Source: CAVPMN01 sp963706425
GTDB taxonomy: Bacteria > Actinomycetota > Acidimicrobiia > Acidimicrobiales > Acidimicrobilacustridaceae
Assembly (NCBI GenBank): GCA_963706425.1
Contig: CAVPMN010000020.1
Location: forward strand, 744,001-808,000
Reading direction: 5' to 3'
Length of the DNA stretch: 64,000 nt
In this document: one piece after another, positions 1-9,161 of the stretch
Numbering within the stretch: position 1 is the first letter of the stretch
Layout: each line of letters begins with the position of its first letter
The notes under the pieces: generated by a model
The model's database searches: none
Told to the model about the DNA's origin: nothing
Seen by the model: the letters and a program-made list of their open reading frames with translations, nothing else
Position numbers and translations under genes: made by a program

Positions 1-513
1 AACATCAGCGGCAACCTGTTCCTCGGCGCGATCAACGCGTTCACCGACGAGCCGGGCATCGGCAAGGACCAGCTCGACGGCGAGCGCAAGAGCTTCCCCG
101 ACATCGCCAAGCACTACCACGAGCAGGACGTGCCGTGGGTGGCCGTCGGCGACGAGAACTACGGCGAGGGCTCGTCACGCGAGCACGCCGCCATGGAGCC
201 TCGCTTCCGCAACGGCAAGGTGGTCATCACCCGCAGCTTCGCCCGCATCCACGAGTCGAACCTCAAGAAGCAGGGCGTGCTGCCGCTGACCTTCGCCGAT
301 CCCTACACCTACGACCAGATCGGCGAGGACGATCGCATCTCGGTGCTCGGCCTGGCCGACCTGGCGCCCGACCAGCCCGTGTCGGCGCGCATCCACAAGC
401 CCGACGGCACCACCATCGACTTCGAGTGCAACCACACGATGAACGACGAGCACATCGAGTGGTTCCGAGCCGGGGGTGCGCTCAACATCATCCGCGCCCG
501 CGCCACCGACTGA
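1..513 (+). CDS. acn: aconitate hydratase, C-terminal part (5' end outside window)
   Basis: Cytosolic TCA-cycle enzyme that isomerises citrate to isocitrate through a 4Fe-4S cluster. The reading frame is open from the first base, so the gene starts before the window and only the last 170 residues are seen. They form the swivel domain, with the substrate-binding motif GDENYGEGSSREHAA at about residues 50-64 of the fragment, followed by SFARIHESNLKKQGVLPLTF. The wording of these motifs matches the mitochondrial-type aconitases rather than the longer AcnA/IRP type. The iron-sulfur ligands lie upstream and cannot be checked. A citrate synthase gene lies 4.2 kb downstream on the same strand. The family call is firm; the subtype is an inference. 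Confidence 0.95.
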   Translation, partial: NISGNLFLGAINAFTDEPGIGKDQLDGERKSFPDIAKHYHEQDVPWVAVGDENYGEGSSREHAAMEPRFRNGKVVITRSFARIHESNLKKQGVLPLTFADPYTYDQIGEDDRISVLGLADLAPDQPVSARIHKPDGTTIDFECNHTMNDEHIEWFRAGGALNIIRARATD

Positions 514-553
514 GGCCTCGCTCTGCCGGCGGCGCCGCGGAGGGCGCCGTCGG

Positions 554-1984
554 TCAGTCGGTTCCCGGCCGTCGTTCCTGCTCGTGCTCGAAGTCGTCGG
601 GCTCACCGTGGAACGACGAGGGCAGGGTGGCCAGCAGCTCGTCGCGCGTCGGCTCGCGTCGCTCGCGCGCCTCGGCGGGCAGCAGGTCGACGATGGCCGC
701 CATGATGCGTGCCGTGTCGGCGTCCATGTCGTCGTGATCGAGCTCGAAGGGCTCGCCGACCGTGACCGAGACATGCGGCGGGCTGGTGACGTTGAGCAGG
801 TTCGGGAGCTTGGCGTTGCGGGGCCAGACCTGCTCGGTGCCCCACAGCCCGAGGGGCACGATGGGCGCTCCCGACATGGCCGCCAGGCGGGCGGCTCCCC
901 ATCGGCCCTTCAGCACCGGATCGAAGAACGCCCGACCACGCGGGATGGTGCCCTGCGGCATGATCGCCACCAGCTCGCCGGCTTCGAGGGCCGCGGCGGC
1001 TTCGCGCAGCGGCTCGTCGGAGCCGGTGCCCCGGTCGACCCGGATGCCGCCCATGGCCTTGGCGATGTCGCCGACGACCGGCGCGTCGAACACCTCCTTC
1101 TTGCCGAGGAAGCGCACCGGCCGACCGCGTTTGGCGATGGCGTAGCCCACCGCCAGCGGGTCGTAGTAGCTGCGGTGGTTGCCGCAGATGATGGCGGGAC
1201 CGTCGATCGGGATGTTGTCGGTGCCCGAGATGTGCAGGCGCGCGTAGGGGACCAGCTCGGGGCGGGCGAACGGGAAGATCACCTGTTGGGGCTCGACGCC
1301 GAGCAGCTTGGGCACGCCGGGCGGCACGTCGAGGAACTGCACCGGCCATCGGCGGGCCATGGCGAACAGCCGCAGGCGCGGATCGGGGTTCACCGCGATC
1401 GGATGGCCCACCTCCGAGAGCAACGGCACGTCGAACCAACTGTCGCTGTAGGCGTAGCTCTCGCCGAGGTCGACGCCGTGGTCGTCGGCCCACGTCCGCA
1501 CCGCTTCGAGCTTGCCCTTGCCCCACACGAACGGACCGTCGATGGTGCCGGTGTAGCTGCCGTCGCGCTCGCCGTAGGTGGTGGCCACCACGCCGTCGAG
1601 ACCGAGCCGGTCGGCGAGCGGCTTGACCATGTCGTAGGGGGTGGTGGTGGCGATGACCACCCGGCGACCAGCGGCCTGGTGCTCCTCGATGAGCACCTTG
1701 GCGAACGGCTGCACCTGGCCGGCCAGGATGTCGGCCGCCATCTCCCCCGCCTTGCGAGCGATCGAGCGGTCCCAGCCGGCGGCCAGCCGGGCGCCTTGGC
1801 GGGTCACGAACATCGAGGGCCGGTTCTCGCCGACCACGTTGAACACCTTGAACAGCAGCCCCTCGCCCGGGATGGGCCGGCCCGACAAGAGGCCCGCCGA
1901 GCGCAGCGCGGCCGAGATCACCGGTCCGCTGGCCCCGGCGAGCAGGGTGCGGTCGAGATCGAAGATGGCGGCGCCCGTGCCCAT
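554..1984 (-). CDS. HAD-IB phosphatase fused to PlsC-type acyltransferase
   Basis: Two-domain lipid enzyme of 476 residues. The N-terminal HAD hydrolase has the nucleophile motif DLDRT (D9, D11) and a late YSDSWFDVPLL motif. The C-terminal half is a PlsC/AGPAT acyltransferase with NHRSYYD (the NHx4D catalytic box), GGIRVDR and MPQGT; family members usually have EGT in the last of these. This fusion is common in actinobacteria and is assumed to act in phospholipid or glycolipid synthesis at the membrane. The frame stays open for another 90 codons upstream. ATG 1984 is preferred because a TACGGT box lies 6 bases before it and homology begins there. The exact substrate is unknown. Confidence 0.9.
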   Translation of the reverse strand: MGTGAAIFDLDRTLLAGASGPVISAALRSAGLLSGRPIPGEGLLFKVFNVVGENRPSMFVTRQGARLAAGWDRSIARKAGEMAADILAGQVQPFAKVLIEEHQAAGRRVVIATTTPYDMVKPLADRLGLDGVVATTYGERDGSYTGTIDGPFVWGKGKLEAVRTWADDHGVDLGESYAYSDSWFDVPLLSEVGHPIAVNPDPRLRLFAMARRWPVQFLDVPPGVPKLLGVEPQQVIFPFARPELVPYARLHISGTDNIPIDGPAIICGNHRSYYDPLAVGYAIAKRGRPVRFLGKKEVFDAPVVGDIAKAMGGIRVDRGTGSDEPLREAAAALEAGELVAIMPQGTIPRGRAFFDPVLKGRWGAARLAAMSGAPIVPLGLWGTEQVWPRNAKLPNLLNVTSPPHVSVTVGEPFELDHDDMDADTARIMAAIVDLLPAEARERREPTRDELLATLPSSFHGEPDDFEHEQERRPGTD

Positions 1985-1990
1985 GCCCGC

Positions 1991-1996
1991 ACCGTA
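1991..1996 (-). promoter_or_regulatory. -10 box TACGGT, leaderless start of HAD-PlsC gene
   Basis: Six bases separate this box from ATG 1984 and no Shine-Dalgarno sequence is present. The transcript would begin at or next to the start codon. Confidence 0.5.
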
Positions 1997-2046
1997 GCCC
2001 TCGCCCGTCGGCGGCGAACAGGGGCCGAGCCCATTCGGCACGGGCA

Positions 2047-2144
2047 CGCCGCCGAGCGGCGGAAACCTGGCGGCGGGAGGCACGCCGCCAGCAGGAAAAC
2101 TGCGGAGCCGGCCTTTGGGGGAAAGGCCGGCTCCGGGTTTTTGG
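2047..2144 (+). ncRNA. candidate structured small RNA ending in an intrinsic terminator
   Basis: Four hairpins follow one another on the + strand. They are: CGCCGC/GCGGCG (2047-2061); CTGGCGGCG/CGCCGCCAG with a 7-base loop (2067-2091); GCAG/CTGC with a GAAAA loop (2091-2103); and a perfect 13-bp stem GGAGCCGGCCTTT with a GGGGG loop (2104-2134) followed by GGGTTTTT. The unpaired links and loops are A-rich on the + strand (GGAAAC, GAAAA). The + strand has no gene immediately upstream that needs a terminator, since the neighbour starting at 1984 runs the other way. This makes a stand-alone RNA plausible. It resembles no RNA family that I recognise, and no promoter was identified. An alternative is a bidirectional insulator between divergent genes. 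Confidence 0.45.
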
Positions 2145-2261
2145 TTTCGGGGTCGAGGGGGGCCGACTCCCAAAACCGGCTCGAGGGGGCTCGGGGGGAA
2201 CGAGCTCATACCCTCGGCGATGTGTTGCAGGACCCATTGTGAACGCCTGCACAAGATCTGT

Positions 2262-2275
2262 CCAACAGTTGTTGG
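2262..2275. promoter_or_regulatory. palindrome CCAACA-GT-TGTTGG, possible LysR operator
   Basis: A perfect 6-bp inverted repeat with a 2-base centre lies 24 bases before the LysR start. LysR regulators usually bind a dyad near their own promoter, so autoregulation is the simplest reading. No binding data are available. Confidence 0.4.
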
Positions 2276-2299
2276 CGATACGTGCCATCCTGTTCAGTG

Positions 2300-3256
2300 A
2301 TGGACCTGCGCCAGCTCAACGCCCTGCTCGCCGTGGCCGACACCGGTTCGTTCTCGGCCGCGGCCCGATCCCTGCACACCGTGCAGTCGAACGTGAGCAC
2401 CCACGTGGCCCGCCTCGAGAAGGAGCTGGGTGCGGTGCTCGTCGACCGGGCCACGGGTTCGCTCACCGACGAGGGCGAGGTGGTAGCGGCCCGGGCCCGC
2501 CGCATCGGCGCCGAGCTCGAGGCGCTCACCGCCGACATCGCCAGCCTGCACGACGAGGTGGCCGGCAGCGCACGCATCGGGGTGATCGGCACCACCGCCC
2601 GCTGGCTGGTGCCGCGCCTCGTCGAAGCCATGGCCAGGGCCCATCCCAAGGTCCGGGTGGTGATCGTCGACGCCACCACCTCATCGCTTCTGCTCCAGCT
2701 CACCTCCGGACGGCTCGATCTGGCGGTCATCAACCTGCCCATGTCCGATCCGGAGATCGTGGCCGAGCACCTGTTCGACGAAGACCGCCTCCTCGTCGTG
2801 CCGGCCGGCCATCCCCTCTACGACCGCGAGCGCGTGGCGCTGGCCGACCTGGCCGGTGAGCCGTTGCTCCTCGAGCCGAAGGGCACCGCCTTCCGCGACC
2901 AGCTCGACCGCCAGTGCGCCGAGGCCGGCATCGAGCTCGAGGCGCAGGCCGAGGTCGACGGCATGCGCCTGCTCGCCTCGCTCGCGTTCCAGGGATTCGG
3001 CGCCGCGCTGCTGCCCGCCAGCGCGGCCCCGAGCTGGGTGGGCGGCGAGTGGAGGCGCGTCGCGGTCGACGGCATGCAGGGACGCTCGGTGGGCCTCGCC
3101 AGCCGCCGTCGCGGGCTGCTGTCGGCGCCGGCGCGGGCGCTGCGCGAGGTGCTGATCGACGTGGTGGCGACCGAGGGGCCCAACCAGCCTGGTGTGCACG
3201 CCGAACGGGACGCGACGTCGGAGGAGCGCTCGAGCGCCGAGGCACCCGAGCGGTAA
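2300..3256 (+). CDS. LysR-family transcriptional regulator
   Basis: Transcription factor of 318 residues. Residues 1-60 form the winged helix-turn-helix (MDLRQLNALLAVADTGSFS, then a recognition helix around VQSNVSTHVARLEKELG). Residues from about 88 form a periplasmic-binding-protein-like effector domain (GVIGTTARWLVPRLVEAM). ATG 2300 is chosen because the LysR consensus begins there; GTG 2282 in the same frame would add only six residues. The downstream carboxyltransferase begins 30 bases after the stop, so the two may be co-transcribed and the regulator may control it. The effector is unknown. Confidence 0.9.
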   Translation: MDLRQLNALLAVADTGSFSAAARSLHTVQSNVSTHVARLEKELGAVLVDRATGSLTDEGEVVAARARRIGAELEALTADIASLHDEVAGSARIGVIGTTARWLVPRLVEAMARAHPKVRVVIVDATTSSLLLQLTSGRLDLAVINLPMSDPEIVAEHLFDEDRLLVVPAGHPLYDRERVALADLAGEPLLLEPKGTAFRDQLDRQCAEAGIELEAQAEVDGMRLLASLAFQGFGAALLPASAAPSWVGGEWRRVAVDGMQGRSVGLASRRRGLLSAPARALREVLIDVVATEGPNQPGVHAERDATSEERSSAEAPER

Positions 3257-3286
3257 CCAGACCGCACGCACGCGGGTCGCACCCCC

Positions 3287-4631
3287 GTGCCTCCCTTCAC
3301 CGAGCTGCGCGCCGGAGTCCCGGGCGGCGCATCGCTGCATCACCTGTCGCTCGACCCCGCTGGCGGCCGATGCGGCGGCGGGTCAGGGAGTCGGCCGGTC
3401 GTGCTGTGCGAGCTCGACGCCTCGTTTCGCCGAGGCGGCGCTGTCGCCCGCCGACGGCGCCACCCTCGAGCACGCGGCCCGCACGGCACTGGCCCAGCGG
3501 CTGCCGCTCGTGGTGCTGGTGGCGTCGAGCGGCGCCGACGTGCACGAGGGGCTCGACGCGCTCGTGGGATGGGGCCGCGCGGCCCGCGCCCTCGTCGAAT
3601 GCTCGGGCATCGTTCCGCTCCTCTTCGGTGTCGTGGGACCGGCCGTATCCGGACCGGCGCTGCTGCTCGGCCTGGCCGACCAGGTGGTGATGACCGAGGA
3701 CGCCTACGCCTTCGTGAGCGGGCCGCGCATGGTGCGGGCCTTCACGGGTGTGCCGATCGGCAACGAGGCCCTCGGCGGCTCGGGAGCCCACGACCGATCG
3801 AGCGGGGTCGCCAGCCTGATCGTGCGCGACCGCGACAGCGCGCTCGTGTCGCTCGGTGAGCTGCTGGCCCTACTGCCGCCGCACGCCGACGAGCTCCCCC
3901 CGGTGGGCGCAGATGACGACCCCGTCGATCGCGCCACGGCCGACGCCGCCGATCTGCTCCCGTCGACGACCAACGGCAGCTACGACGTGCGAGACGTGCT
4001 CCGCTCGGTCGTCGATCACGGCGAGCTGCTCGAGCTGCGCGGGCGGTGGGCAGGCAACCTCGTCACCGCCATGGCCACCATCGGCGGACGCCCGGTCGGA
4101 GTGGTCGCCAACCAACCGATGACACTCGCCGGCACACTCGACATCGCCGCGTCGCAGAAGGGGGCGCGGTTCGTGGCGTTCTGCGACGCGTTCAACGTGC
4201 CCCTCGTGACGTTCGTCGACACGCCCGGGTTCTTCCCCGGCAAGGACGTCGAGTGGCGAGGCATGATCCGCCACGGCGCCCAGCTGGCGTTCGCCTTCGC
4301 CCGCGCCACGGTGCCGCGGGTCAGCGTGACGCTGCGCAAGTCCTATGGCGGGGCCTACATCGTGATGGACTCCAAGCGCATGGGCTGCGACGTGGCCCTC
4401 GCCTGGCCGACCGCGGAGATCGCCGTCATGGGAGCGAAGGGCGCCATCGAGATCCTGCATCGGGACGAGCGCGAACCGGCCCGCCGGCTCGCGCTCGAGC
4501 AGCAGTACGAGGAGCGCCTGCTCAACCCCTATGTGGCCGCCTCGCGGGGGCTCATCGACGCCGTGATCGACCCCGCCGACACCCGCCGCGAGGTGGCTGC
4601 CGGCCCTGGCCGTCCTGGGCAGCAAACGTGA
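3287..4631 (+). CDS. acyl-CoA carboxylase carboxyltransferase (beta) subunit, short N-terminus, one frameshift
   Basis: Carboxyltransferase of the AccD/PccB family, which moves CO2 from carboxybiotin to an acyl-CoA. The start GTG 3287 and the first 46 codons are in one frame and the rest in another. Removing one T from the TTT at 3425-3427 joins them smoothly as ELDASFAEAALSPADG and gives 447 residues. Typical family members have 510-550, so the N-terminal crotonase-like half is trimmed. The C-terminal half is well kept: GRPVGVVANQP, VPLVTFVDTPGFFPG, SYGGAYIVM. No biotin carboxylase or biotin carrier gene is nearby, so partner subunits must lie elsewhere. Which acyl-CoA is used is unknown. 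Confidence 0.75.
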
Positions 4632-4753
4632 ACGAATGGTTACACGGTCCCACGACAACAGCCCTCTGTGACCTCGGCCGGTAGGCTCCTCCGGGGGGTC
4701 GAAGAACGATCTCCGCGATCGATCGATCGCATCGACTCAACCGGGGAGCTGCC

Positions 4754-6030
<1,277 letters not shown>

Positions 6031-6034
<4 letters not shown>

Positions 6035-6867
6035 GCGTCGATCTCGTCCAGATCGACGCCTTCACCGACCGACCGTTCGCCGGCAACCCGGCGGGCGTGT
6101 GCGTGCTCGACGAGGAGCCGGCCGACGAGTGGATGCAGGCGATCGCCAACGAGATGAACATCTCGGAGACGGCCTTTCTGGTCGCCGACCGCACCCGGCC
6201 CGACCACTGGTCGTTGCGCTGGTTCACCCCTGAGGTCGAGGTCGACCTGTGCGGGCACGCCACCCTGGCCAGCGCCCACCACCTGTTCGAGATCGGCGCG
6301 GCCCACGGCGATCGACTGGTGTTCGCCACCCGCTCCGGTGAGCTGGTGGCCACTCGCGGAGCCGAGGGTTGGATCGCGCTCGACTTCCCGGCCGATCCCA
6401 CCGTCATCGCCGAGCCGCCAGCCGGCCTGCTCGCCGCGCTCGGCATCGACGACGGGCACGTGGCTACGGCCAAAGGGGCCAACTACCACCTCGTCGAGCT
6501 CGCCTCCGCCGACCAGGTGCGCAGCCTCACCCCCGACTTCTCGGCCCTCAAGCAGGTCGAGGCCAGGGCCACCATCGTCACCTCGGCGGGCGACGGCATG
6601 CACGACATCGTGTCGCGGGTGTTCGGGCCGCGTGTGGGCATCGACGAGGATCCCGTCACGGGCTCGGCGCACTGCACGCTCGGGTGCTACTGGTCACCCA
6701 AGCTCGCCAAGAGCTACCTGCTCGCCTTCCAGGCATCGGCCCGTGGGGGCGTGCTCCGCGTGATGCTCCGCGACGATCGGGTGGTGCTCGAAGGCCGGGC
6801 GGTCACCGTGTTCGGCGCCCAGCTGGCCGAGCCCGCGAGAACCAGCTCTCCCGCCGTCAGTCGCTGA
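6031..6867 (+). CDS. PhzF-family isomerase/epimerase
   Basis: Cytosolic protein of 278 residues with the two-lobed PhzF/DapF-like fold. Motifs include FAGNPAGVCVL near the N-terminus, the catalytic-Glu segment MNISETAFL, CGHATLASAH, and DEDPVTGSAHC near the C-terminus. PhzF proper isomerises a phenazine precursor, but most members are of unknown substrate and no phenazine genes are present here. Start TTG 6031 overlaps the gltA stop (TTGA), placing it at the first residues of the family consensus (VDLVQIDAFTDRPF). The 3' end overlaps the convergent oxidoreductase by 11 bases. Confidence 0.88.
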
Positions 6868-7839
6868 CGTCGATCACGATCTTGCCGACGTTGGCGTTGG
6901 CCTCCATGCGTTCGTGCGCCTCGGCGATGCGGTCGAGCGCGAATCGCGAATCGATCACCGGATGCACCGCGCCGGCGGCGAAGAGCGGAACGATCTCGCG
7001 ACCGAACCGCTGCGTCAGGGCGATCTTCTCCTCGATCGGGCGAGCCCGTAGCACCGTGCCCACGATCGTGGCCCGCTTCGGCAACAGCAGGCCGACGTTG
7101 ACCGACGTGGTGCCCCCACCCATGACGCCCACCTGCACGATGCGCCCACCGACCCGGAGCGCGTTCACGTTGCGGTCGACGTAGTCGCCACCGACCACGT
7201 CGAGAACGACGTCGACCCCTTGACCTGCGGTGGCCTCCTTGCAGGCGCTCGACGAAGTCGTCGACGGTGTAGTCGACGACCACATCGGCACCGAGGTCGG
7301 CGCACGCGGACACCTTGGCGGTCGAGGTGGTGACCGCCACGCGGGCCCCGATGGCCTTGGCGATCTGGATGGCGGCGGTGCCCACCCCGGAGGCACCGGC
7401 GTGCACCAGCGCGAACCGACCCGAGGTGAGGCCGCCTTGCAGGACGAGCGCGTCCCACGCCGTGATCCACACCTCGGGGATGGCGGCGGCGTCGGCCACC
7501 GACACGCCCTCGGGCACGGCGAGCAGCTGGCGCTCGTGCACCGCGATGCGCTGCGCGTAGGCGCCCCCACCGACGATGCCCATGACCGGCGTCGCCCACC
7601 TGCCAGGCGGTCACCCGTTCGCCGAGCGCCGACACCCGACCGCTGAGCTCCATGCCTGGGATCTCGTGGGGCATGGGCGGGCCGGGATAGAAGCCGCGAC
7701 GCTGCAGCAGATCGGCCCGGTTCAGGGCGGTGGCGACCACGTCGACCACCACCTCTTCGGGCCCGGGCTCCGGATCGGGCACCTCGCGAAGGGTGAGGAC
7801 CTCGGGCCCGCCATGGTCTTCGAGCACGACCGCCAGCAT
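6857..7839 (-). CDS. zinc-independent NADPH:quinone oxidoreductase (MDR family), two frameshifts
   Basis: Medium-chain reductase of about 326 residues that uses NADPH to reduce quinones or enals. Three consecutive frames together spell a complete protein: the N-terminal GroES-like part (LEDHGGPEVLTLREVPDPEP), the Rossmann fold with GASGVGTAAIQIAKA, and the C-terminal part ending MEANANVGKIVIDVSD. Deleting one base near 7586-7589 and one near 7240-7242 restores a single frame. Both extra bases fit the window-wide insertion pattern, so I read the gene as intact in the organism. Zinc ligands of alcohol dehydrogenases are absent. It starts from a leaderless box at 7846-7851. Confidence 0.82.
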
Positions 7840-7845
7840 CCCGCC

Positions 7846-7851
7846 ACCCTA
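7846..7851 (-). promoter_or_regulatory. -10 box TAGGGT, leaderless start of quinone oxidoreductase
   Basis: Box lies 6 bases before ATG 7839. No ribosome binding site is seen. Confidence 0.5.
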
Positions 7852-8026
7852 CGGCGCCACTCGTGCTCCGGCCGATCGCTCCAGGTCCCTCAATCGCGTT
7901 CCGGCTGGTCGTGCACTCCGCTGCTGGGACACGGCTCTGATCAGCCGGTTCGGGAACGAGGCCACCTGAGCTTGCACTCGGGCGTGCGGTTCGGCTGCCG
8001 GAAGCTCCGCATGGCACCATGCCGTC

Positions 8027-9155
8027 GTGGACTACGCCCTCTCCGACGACCTGCTGGCCCTGCAGGCCGAGGCCGGCGCGGTGGCCGCGAGCTGGCGCGC
8101 ACGGGTCGACGTGGCCGAGGACTCGTGGATCGTCGGCACGTCGACGGGAGTTCTCCCTGGAGCTGGCCGAGCGGGGCTGGCTGGGGATGACCTGGCCGGT
8201 CGACGAGGGCGGCCACGGTCGCACCGCCCTCGAGCGCTTCGTGGTGTTCGAGGCGCTCATCGCCGGTGGTGCGCCGGTGGCGACGTCGTGGTTCGCCGAT
8301 CGCCAGATCGGCCCGACCCTGCTGCAGTACGGCACCGCTGAGCAACGCCGGCGCTTCCTGCCCGACATCGTGGCCGGCCGCTCAGCGTGGTGCATCGGCA
8401 TGAGCGAGCCCGACGCGGGATCCGACGTGGCCTCCATCCGCACCCGCGCCCTCCGCAAGGGCGACGAGTGGGTGATCGAAGGCACCAAGGTGTGGACCAG
8501 CGGGGCGGCCGACGCCGACTGGTGCTACCTGATCGCCCGCACCGACCCCGATGCCCCGCCGCACGCCGGGCTGTCGGAGTTCGTCGTGCCGCTCGACCAA
8601 CCCGCTATCAGCATCACCCCCATCACCGACATGACCGGCAACCGCCACTTCTGCGAGGTGGTGTTCGACGGGGCGGTGGTGCCCGCCGACCTGCTGGTCG
8701 GCCACGAGAACGACAGCTTCCGGCAGGTCATGCGCCAGATGGAGCACGAGCGGGGCGGCATCGACCGGCTGGTCAGCAACCGGGCCCTCTACGACGACGT
8801 GCTGCCCGCGGCCGACCGCCGCGACCCGTTGGTGCGACAGGAGATCGCGTCGATCGAGAGCATGTATCGCATCGGTCGCCTGCTCGTGCTGCGCGAGGTC
8901 ATGGGCCAGGCACCCAAGGGGTTCTCGGCCGCGACCAAGACCATCTGCACCGAGTTCGAGCAGCGGGTGGCCCAGTTCTGCACGCGTACCGTCGGTGCCG
9001 AGGCCATGCTCGCCGGTCGGGTGGCTCGGGCGGCGTGTTACGCGCCGGGCTACACGATCATGGGCGGCACCACCCAGATCCTGCGGGGCATCGTGGGCGA
9101 GCGCATGCTGGGCCTGCCGAAGGAGCCCCGCCCGCCTGCCGCACCCAATCCCTAG
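8027..9155 (+). CDS. acyl-CoA dehydrogenase, one frameshift
   Basis: FAD-dependent beta-oxidation enzyme of about 375 residues. Domains in order: N-terminal helical domain (MDYALSDDLLALQAEAG), middle beta domain with the FAD/substrate motif IGMSEPDAGSDVAS, and a C-terminal helical domain ending GYTIMGGTTQILRGIVGERM. The first 39 codons are one frame off. Removing the A at 8144 gives TSREFSLELAERGWLGMTWP, as expected. GTG 8027 is favoured because homology starts there and a near-consensus box (CACCAT) sits 6 bases upstream. The conserved Glu that acts as base in most family members is not obvious in the last third. Substrate unknown; the nearby acyl-CoA synthetase fusion is convergent. Confidence 0.85.
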
Positions 9156-9161
9156 GAGCGC

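Larger units (their letters stand above)
1985..2299. other. 315-bp divergent intergenic region
   Basis: The region separates the HAD-PlsC gene (-) from the LysR gene (+). It contains the -10 box of the former, the hairpin chain at 2047-2144, a G-rich stretch (about 2155-2205) and a small palindrome just before the LysR gene. No open reading frame here looks like a protein gene. Confidence 0.7.

Noticed and set aside
476..2242. 588-residue open frame antisense to the HAD-PlsC gene
   Set aside because: Arg/Gly/His-rich composition typical of antisense frames in GC-rich DNA; the - strand protein has clear HAD and PlsC motifs.
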